From: Bacteroidota bacterium
GTDB taxonomy: Bacteria > Bacteroidota > Bacteroidia > B-17B0 > B-17BO
NCBI GenBank assembly: GCA_947462425.1
Contig: CANHPI010000011.1
Span: 1-18,836, forward strand
Length of the DNA: 18,836 nt
Direction: 5' to 3'
Shown here: piece after piece, positions 14,410 to 18,836 of the stretch
Layout: every line of letters starts with the position of its first letter
How positions within the stretch are numbered: position 1 is the first letter of the stretch
The notes under the pieces: model-generated
What the model was told of the DNA's origin: nothing
Database searches by the model: none
The model's input: the letters and a program-made list of their open reading frames with translations, nothing else
Made by a program: the position numbers and the translations under genes

Positions 14410-15486
14410 CTAGGCATTTTGAGCTCTCAATAAAAGCCTACAAATAAGGTCTACTTCCTCATGGGTAATTTTATAATACAGAGGCAAACATAAAACACAT
14501 TTAGCTATATTTTCAGCTATAGGTGTTGATTGCGGCCTTACATAATTCAGAGAATTTAGTGTGGGGTAAAAATATCTTCTTGGATAAATCCAACTTGCAT
14601 TTAATAATTCAATTGCCTTTAATAATGCCTGTTCTGTTTCGAATATAATCGGGAAATAAGCAAAATTGAATTCACTTGCATTGTAAGAAATAAACTTTAC
14701 ATTAAGTGTTTTAAGTTGGTTTTCGTAGTATTTATAAATTGTTAATCTCGCCGCTAATATTTCACCAACACTTTTAATATTACATAAGCCCATTGCAGCA
14801 TGAAACTCCGAGTTTTTTCCATTAATACCTACCTCTGCAAAATTCTCTGGACCGTTATGTCCAAAATTGCGCAGATAAGCCATTTTTTTAAGTAAGTCAG
14901 GATTCATTGTAAAAACAGCACCTCCTTCTACAGTGTGAAAAAGCTTAGTTGCATGAAAACTAGTTGTACTAATGTCTCCATATGCAAAAACCGATTTACC
15001 TTTATATAGTGTTCCAAAACAATGAGCAGCATCGTAAATTACTTTTAAACTGTGCTTATCAGCAATCTTTTGAATAGCATCAATATCACAAGGATTTCCA
15101 TATACATGTGTTGCTAAAATAGCTGAAGTTTCTGGAGTGATAGCAGACTCAATTTTGGTCGCATCAATATTGAGCGTATCTTTATCAATATCTACAAAAA
15201 TCGGTTTACACCCTTCCCAAACAATGCTGCTTGTAGTTGCAACATAGCTAAATGGTGTGGTTATAATATCACCTTTAAGACCTAAGGCTTTTATGGCAAT
15301 TTGGAGCGCTATAGTACCGTTATTTAGATATAATAGATGAGGCAAATCCAAATATGCTTTGAGCTGCAGTTCTAGTTCATTTACAAGGGGTCCATTATTT
15401 GTAAACCAATTACGCTCCCATATACCTTCTAACAATTTGGTATAATCGGCAATTGGTGGTGAAAAGGGTTTGGTTACAGGTATCAT
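14410..15486 (-). CDS. DegT/DnrJ/EryC1/StrS family sugar aminotransferase
   Basis: PLP-dependent enzyme of 358 residues that converts a keto group on a nucleotide-linked 6-deoxy sugar into an amino group, usually with glutamate as donor. The PLP lysine is Lys181 in SFHATKLFHTVEGGA (176-190). The ring-nitrogen partner Asp152 is in YDAAHCFG, and the N-terminal signature NGPLVNELE (31-39) and NNGTIALQ (55-62) are present. The FHATK form is one I associate with 4-amino-4,6-dideoxyhexose makers such as VioA/DesI, but this subtype call is from memory. Its start overlaps the flippase stop by 4 bases (ATGA). It gives the operon an amino sugar, the natural acceptor for the acyl group built by the genes that follow. 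The 4,6-dehydratase that would supply its keto substrate is outside the window. Confidence 0.92.
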   Translation of the reverse strand: MIPVTKPFSPPIADYTKLLEGIWERNWFTNNGPLVNELELQLKAYLDLPHLLYLNNGTIALQIAIKALGLKGDIITTPFSYVATTSSIVWEGCKPIFVDIDKDTLNIDATKIESAITPETSAILATHVYGNPCDIDAIQKIADKHSLKVIYDAAHCFGTLYKGKSVFAYGDISTTSFHATKLFHTVEGGAVFTMNPDLLKKMAYLRNFGHNGPENFAEVGINGKNSEFHAAMGLCNIKSVGEILAARLTIYKYYENQLKTLNVKFISYNASEFNFAYFPIIFETEQALLKAIELLNASWIYPRRYFYPTLNSLNYVRPQSTPIAENIAKCVLCLPLYYKITHEEVDLICRLLLRAQNA

Positions 15487-16916
15487 AATGTTTTTATAGC
15501 TTTAATAATTTCATTTGTACTTTCATTTTTTAAAATCACGGCAAAAGTGAGATAGGTTAATATACCCGATGTGCCGATTAATACGAGTCTCGAAAATATA
15601 GCAAAGTCAACTAAATATAAATTTAAAACATACATAACAGCAGCCATAATGAAGGAGATAATAATCGTTGGAGATAAGTCGAAAAGTTGACTAAACATTT
15701 TGTATTGAATGAATTTTCCTGCGTAAAATGTATTTATAAATAATGCTAATACTGAGCTAATAACAGAACCAAATAATAATCCATAAAATCCAAACAAAAC
15801 GGAGATCCCTACAACAATAACAACCATAATTTTTTTTATAATTTCTAGCTTTAGAAATAATCCGCTTTTACCTTTTACTTGGAGTATCATTAGGTTGTAA
15901 AGATGTAAAGGATATAGTAAACCAGACAAACACAAAACTTGAAAGATTGGGACAATTGGCAACCATTTTTCCGTAAATAGAATAATTACTATTTCCTTAG
16001 AAAGCAAAATCATTAAAACTATCATAGGAGCAATTATAAAAAAAATCATTAACATGATTTTTTTGTATAGTTTCTTTAGCTCCAAAGTATCATTTTCAAC
16101 TGCAGAAAAAAGCGGGAATATAACTTTATTTAGCACTGCCGAAATATTTCCAACAGGTAGCATAACCAATGAATTTGCTCTTGTATAGTACCCAACCAAA
16201 ACCGGGTTATATAACTTTCCAATAAGTATTTGATAGATGTTAATGAAGATTGTATCCAACAAAGACGAAATTGTCATTTTATAGCCAAAATAAAAATGCA
16301 CCTTAAACTTATCCCTATCAAAACAAAAATTAGGTCGCCAATCTGAAGTAATCCAAAGCAGAAAAGCATTACAAAAATTAGTCAGTAAAACTGAATAAAC
16401 CAATGCCCAAACCCCAAAATTGTTTATAGCCAAGTATACACCAAGTGAGCTACCAATTACTAATGAGGGGAAAGCCAAATATGCTTGTTTTTTAAAATTC
16501 ATTTCCTTGACAAGTATTGTATTTTGCACCGTTCCAAAAGCCAAAAATATAAATGATAGACCATACAATCTAGCTATATCAGTAAGCAATGGTTGGTTAT
16601 AGAATTGTGCAATATATGGGGCACTTAAAAAAAACAAAATGTAAATTAAAATACTTACAATTAAGTTAAAAATAAAAACAGTTGAATAGTCTCGACTATC
16701 AGTTGAACTTTCTCTAATAAGTGAAATCGTCATCCCACCTTCAAATAAGGCACTTCCTACTCCTATAAAAACTGTAAGCATTCCTATTAAACCGAACTCG
16801 GCTGGTAATAGAGTTCTCGCTAAAACTAACTGGACAAGGAAGGAAATTAATTGTGTTGAAAATTGCTGTATAAAAGACCAAAAAACACCTCCAACAAAAA
16901 TTTTTTTTAAACTCAA
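15483..16916 (-). CDS. wzx: Wzx-type lipid-linked oligosaccharide flippase
   Basis: Integral membrane protein of 477 residues with about 12-14 predicted helices, belonging to the WzxC-like polysaccharide biosynthesis proteins of the MOP exporter superfamily. It moves the finished undecaprenyl-linked repeat unit to the periplasmic side. Recognisable early segments are GGVFWSFIQQF (9-19), LARTLLPAEFGLIGM (33-47) and a following GGMTISLIRES (60-70), as in WzxC. Start: TTG at 16916. The in-frame stop TAA lies three codons upstream with no ATG or GTG between, and the first internal Met (47) would cut off the first helix. The gene follows an 81-base spacer after wzz and overlaps the aminotransferase by 4 bases. 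Confidence 0.9.
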   Translation of the reverse strand: MSLKKIFVGGVFWSFIQQFSTQLISFLVQLVLARTLLPAEFGLIGMLTVFIGVGSALFEGGMTISLIRESSTDSRDYSTVFIFNLIVSILIYILFFLSAPYIAQFYNQPLLTDIARLYGLSFIFLAFGTVQNTILVKEMNFKKQAYLAFPSLVIGSSLGVYLAINNFGVWALVYSVLLTNFCNAFLLWITSDWRPNFCFDRDKFKVHFYFGYKMTISSLLDTIFINIYQILIGKLYNPVLVGYYTRANSLVMLPVGNISAVLNKVIFPLFSAVENDTLELKKLYKKIMLMIFFIIAPMIVLMILLSKEIVIILFTEKWLPIVPIFQVLCLSGLLYPLHLYNLMILQVKGKSGLFLKLEIIKKIMVVIVVGISVLFGFYGLLFGSVISSVLALFINTFYAGKFIQYKMFSQLFDLSPTIIISFIMAAVMYVLNLYLVDFAIFSRLVLIGTSGILTYLTFAVILKNESTNEIIKAIKTL

Positions 16917-16997
16917 TCTATTATATTATATTATTAAACATAAAATTACAAAGTTTGGATCTATAAAAACATCGTTTAAATCTTAGTGTCGGTTAGA
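16917..16997. other. 81-base spacer between wzz and wzx
   Basis: Second longest gap in the operon, very AT-rich, lying where the base composition changes from the right-hand export genes to the AT-rich assembly genes. I see no convincing Bacteroidota promoter pair and no GC-rich hairpin followed by a T run. A TATGTTTA on the minus strand loosely resembles a -7 element but has no upstream partner I would defend. Confidence 0.3.
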
Positions 16998-18056
16998 CTA
17001 ATCAAAAAGTCCCCCATAAACCTTCTTCCCACCCAAGCCCAACAAGCTTAAAAATCCAAACAAGATACAACCCATTACGATCGCTTTTAATTTCCCCAAT
17101 CGAGCTTTAGGTAATGGTAAAATGGGTTGATCAATAATCTGTATTAGTGGTTCCTCTCGCATCAAAGTCAGTTTAGCAAATTCTAAATTTTTCACTAACT
17201 CCCCATAAAGAGTACCCAGCATTTGCACTTTCATTTCTTGTTTTAATTTTGGTACGGCTGCTTGTTGTCGAATGAGCCCCATATTTTGGTCACCAAATTG
17301 TGCACGGCCATACATGGCAGCGTTTAATTCGCGTTGAACAGAGTCTGCTCTGATTTGCAAAAGCAAAACATTGCCTCTTGATTTTTTGGTTTTGGTTTCG
17401 ATATAAAAATCGCGTACGGTTTCGATGAGTTTTTCTGAAAAAACTTTGGCGAAAATTTCGTCTGTTGACTTCACTGATATATTAATAATACTCAATTTTT
17501 TATCTTGTTGTGCTATGGTTACATTGCTTGATATCAGTCCAGCAGAAATTAAACCCAATACAGAATCTTGTTGCAAAGTAAAGTTGGCTCTATCGGCGCT
17601 ATTAAATTTTAAATTAGCTAATTTAATTTGCTTTGCCCAAGCTTTATCGAGTTTATTGAATTGAATATAACGGTTGATGAGTAAATCGGGTTTGCCATTG
17701 ATGCTCACCGTGCTTAATAATGTTTTTTCAATCAAGAAGCGAGACTTCAATAATTCAATCATGTTACCGCCAGAAAATACGCCACCACCATCACCGCCTC
17801 CGCCTAATCCAAACTGTGCTGCCAAAGAAGCTAAGCCCCCACCGCTAGATCCACCTTTTTCTTCTAATACAAAACTCAATTTAGCGGTATATATTGTTTT
17901 TTTAGTATAGCTATAACCCAAACCTAATAAGCCGCCGATAATACCAGCCAAGAAAATAATTTTCCATTGCGATTTAAAATAGGCAAACCACTCACCTGCT
18001 TTTTGAATTAATTCCTTTAAAGAAATTTCGTCGTTTTGTATGTCTGATGTTTGCAT
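16998..18056 (-). CDS. Wzz-type chain-length determinant / polysaccharide co-polymerase
   Basis: Inner-membrane co-polymerase of 352 residues that works with Wzy to set chain length and connects to the outer-membrane exporter. Two helices bracket a large periplasmic domain: about 33-49 (IIFLAGIIGGLLGLGYS) and about 326-343, the latter preceded by the conserved proline-rich QPILPLPKA. The first periplasmic segment (64-98) is unusually glycine-rich, with GGGG and GGG runs just before NMIELLKSR; I know such a stretch from Wzz of Sphingobacteriia and Chitinophagia. A coiled-coil-prone region follows (about 220-310). There is no C-terminal tyrosine kinase domain, so it is not a full Wzc. It overlaps the upstream exporter gene by one base. 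Base composition is richer in GC than the genes to its left. Confidence 0.9.
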   Translation of the reverse strand: MQTSDIQNDEISLKELIQKAGEWFAYFKSQWKIIFLAGIIGGLLGLGYSYTKKTIYTAKLSFVLEEKGGSSGGGLASLAAQFGLGGGGDGGGVFSGGNMIELLKSRFLIEKTLLSTVSINGKPDLLINRYIQFNKLDKAWAKQIKLANLKFNSADRANFTLQQDSVLGLISAGLISSNVTIAQQDKKLSIINISVKSTDEIFAKVFSEKLIETVRDFYIETKTKKSRGNVLLLQIRADSVQRELNAAMYGRAQFGDQNMGLIRQQAAVPKLKQEMKVQMLGTLYGELVKNLEFAKLTLMREEPLIQIIDQPILPLPKARLGKLKAIVMGCILFGFLSLLGLGGKKVYGGLFD

Positions 18057-18836
18057 TATTGTACTTGTTTCAATAAAATAAATAGAGTGGCTAAACCGGT
18101 AATTTTTGTGGTAAGACTTTCAAAAAACTTATTGGCATTGAATTGATCTTCTGCTTTTTTCTTATCTGCTTTTACTTTTGGTGGTTTAGCCACAACATAA
18201 ATAACAGAGCCTTTGCTTATGCGTGGGTAGATAGGATAAAATAAAATGCGTTGGGTTCTATTAATTTTGGCATTGGGTTGTATCACATATGTTTTGCGGC
18301 GCCATGCATTATCCGAAAAGCCCGAACCATAATTGCGAATATAATAACCAGCGCGTCGGCCAGCTAAATAAGGTGCATTCACTTGCGCCACCTCTTTGAT
18401 ATCTGTATAATTTAAAGCATTGCCTTTGATGCTCACCAAATCTGGAGCCGTTGGTATGTGCAAGGAATCGCCATCTTTCAATAAATAATTGTTGCGGTTC
18501 CAGCTAAATTTAATTGCTTTTTGTAATTTAATAACAATGTAATTGCCGGGTAAAGATGGGCGGTAAAAAGTAGCCGCTTCTGGAAAGGCGTAATGTGTTA
18601 TGCCACCTGCGCGTTTAACCACATTGGCAATTTTTTCGTCTTTATTTAACAATGGATATTTGCCTGGGTATAATACTTCGCCCGTAATTTCGATAACCCC
18701 ATAATTAGCGAACTCTGGAATGTTGCGAATAAATATTTGATCGAAGGGTTGCAAATTAATTTTGGCATTGGCTTCGGTCAAGTAATTTTCTTTGGTATCA
18801 AAACGAATGGTATCGACTATCACTTTTATTTCTTCA
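18056..18836 (-). CDS. SLBB-domain polysaccharide export protein (Wza-like), 5' partial
   Basis: C-terminal part of the outer-membrane polysaccharide export protein. The frame has no stop up to the right edge (codons for EEIK precede the GTG at 18823), so that GTG is internal and the gene begins outside. Counting from it, INLQPFDQIFIRNIP (22-36) starts a soluble-ligand-binding beta-grasp (SLBB) unit: IEITGEVLYPGKYPL (44-58) with IANVVKRAGGIT (65-76). A second, weaker unit follows (DGDSLHIPTAPDLVSIKGNA, about 118-137). A short C-terminal hydrophobic segment (TGLATLFILL) probably forms a membrane helix. Bacteroidota versions often run to about 800 residues with several SLBB repeats, so around 260 residues here would be roughly the last third. 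It overlaps wzz by one base. Confidence 0.9.
   Translation of the reverse strand, partial: EEIKVIVDTIRFDTKENYLTEANAKINLQPFDQIFIRNIPEFANYGVIEITGEVLYPGKYPLLNKDEKIANVVKRAGGITHYAFPEAATFYRPSLPGNYIVIKLQKAIKFSWNRNNYLLKDGDSLHIPTAPDLVSIKGNALNYTDIKEVAQVNAPYLAGRRAGYYIRNYGSGFSDNAWRRKTYVIQPNAKINRTQRILFYPIYPRISKGSVIYVVAKPPKVKADKKKAEDQFNANKFFESLTTKITGLATLFILLKQVQ

Noticed and set aside
16917..16997. Promoter for wzx in the spacer
   Set aside because: A TATGTTTA resembles the -7 element loosely, but no -33 partner at suitable distance; too weak in AT-rich DNA.
17674..17910. Plus-strand frame encoding a proline-rich peptide
   Set aside because: It is the complement of the glycine-rich stretch of wzz and has no signs of a real gene.
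16998..18056. Wzc-type tyrosine autokinase
   Set aside because: The protein ends right after the second membrane helix, with no Walker motifs or tyrosine cluster.

Overview
The window is most of a Wzx/Wzy-type polysaccharide locus (capsule, exopolysaccharide or O-antigen) from an AT-rich member of the Bacteroidota. That assignment rests on gene content and style: an SLBB export protein followed by a glycine-rich Wzz co-polymerase with no kinase domain, a terminal pair of sugar-nucleotide epimerase/reductase and small membrane phosphoglycosyl transferase, very AT-rich glycosyltransferases, and almost no Shine-Dalgarno sequences. I cannot name the genus; the long SLBB/Wzz style would suit Sphingobacteriia, Chitinophagia or Flavobacteriia.

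Layout. Nearly everything lies on the minus strand and reads from right to left. At the right edge is the C-terminal part of the outer-membrane export protein (18056-18836, open at the edge) and Wzz (16998-18056). After an 81-base spacer come the flippase Wzx (15483-16916) and a DegT-family sugar aminotransferase (14410-15486). After a 105-base leader with an unusually good ribosome binding site comes a block of acyl-chemistry genes: stand-alone amino-acid-type adenylation ligase (12784-14304), GNAT-like protein (11954-12784), carrier protein 1 (11734-11964), ketoacyl synthase III (10670-11734), carrier protein 2 (10453-10668), two tandem short-chain dehydrogenases (9687-10451, 8930-9676), metallo-beta-lactamase-fold hydrolase (8295-8930) and a PglD/NeuD-like left-handed beta-helix acyltransferase (7631-8293). 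Then follow two GT2 glycosyltransferases (6676-7629, 5823-6659), the polymerase Wzy (4478-5818), a GT4 (3407-4477), another GT2 (2664-3410), the epimerase/reductase (1755-2657) and the initiating phosphoglycosyl transferase (1201-1755). From the left edge a plus-strand alkaline-phosphatase-superfamily (LtaS/phosphoethanolamine-transferase-like) membrane enzyme (1-1197, 5' end outside) runs convergently into the operon, leaving 3 bases between the stop codons.

How the genes fit together. The phosphoglycosyl transferase loads the first sugar phosphate on undecaprenyl phosphate, the GTs build the repeat unit, Wzx flips it, Wzy with Wzz polymerises it, and the SLBB protein exports it. The aminotransferase makes an amino sugar, and the acyl block looks like a small dedicated fatty-acid/polyketide/NRPS hybrid line. 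It would activate an acid (probably an amino acid) onto a carrier, extend it by two carbons and reduce it. The beta-hydroxy group would be kept, because no dehydratase is present. The PglD-like enzyme is the likely candidate to attach the product to the sugar amine. This block is the most interesting content of the window. The pathway order and product are inference; the individual enzyme families are well supported by their motifs.

No rRNA, tRNA, CRISPR array, insertion sequence or attachment site was seen. No gene-free stretch exceeds about 105 bases.
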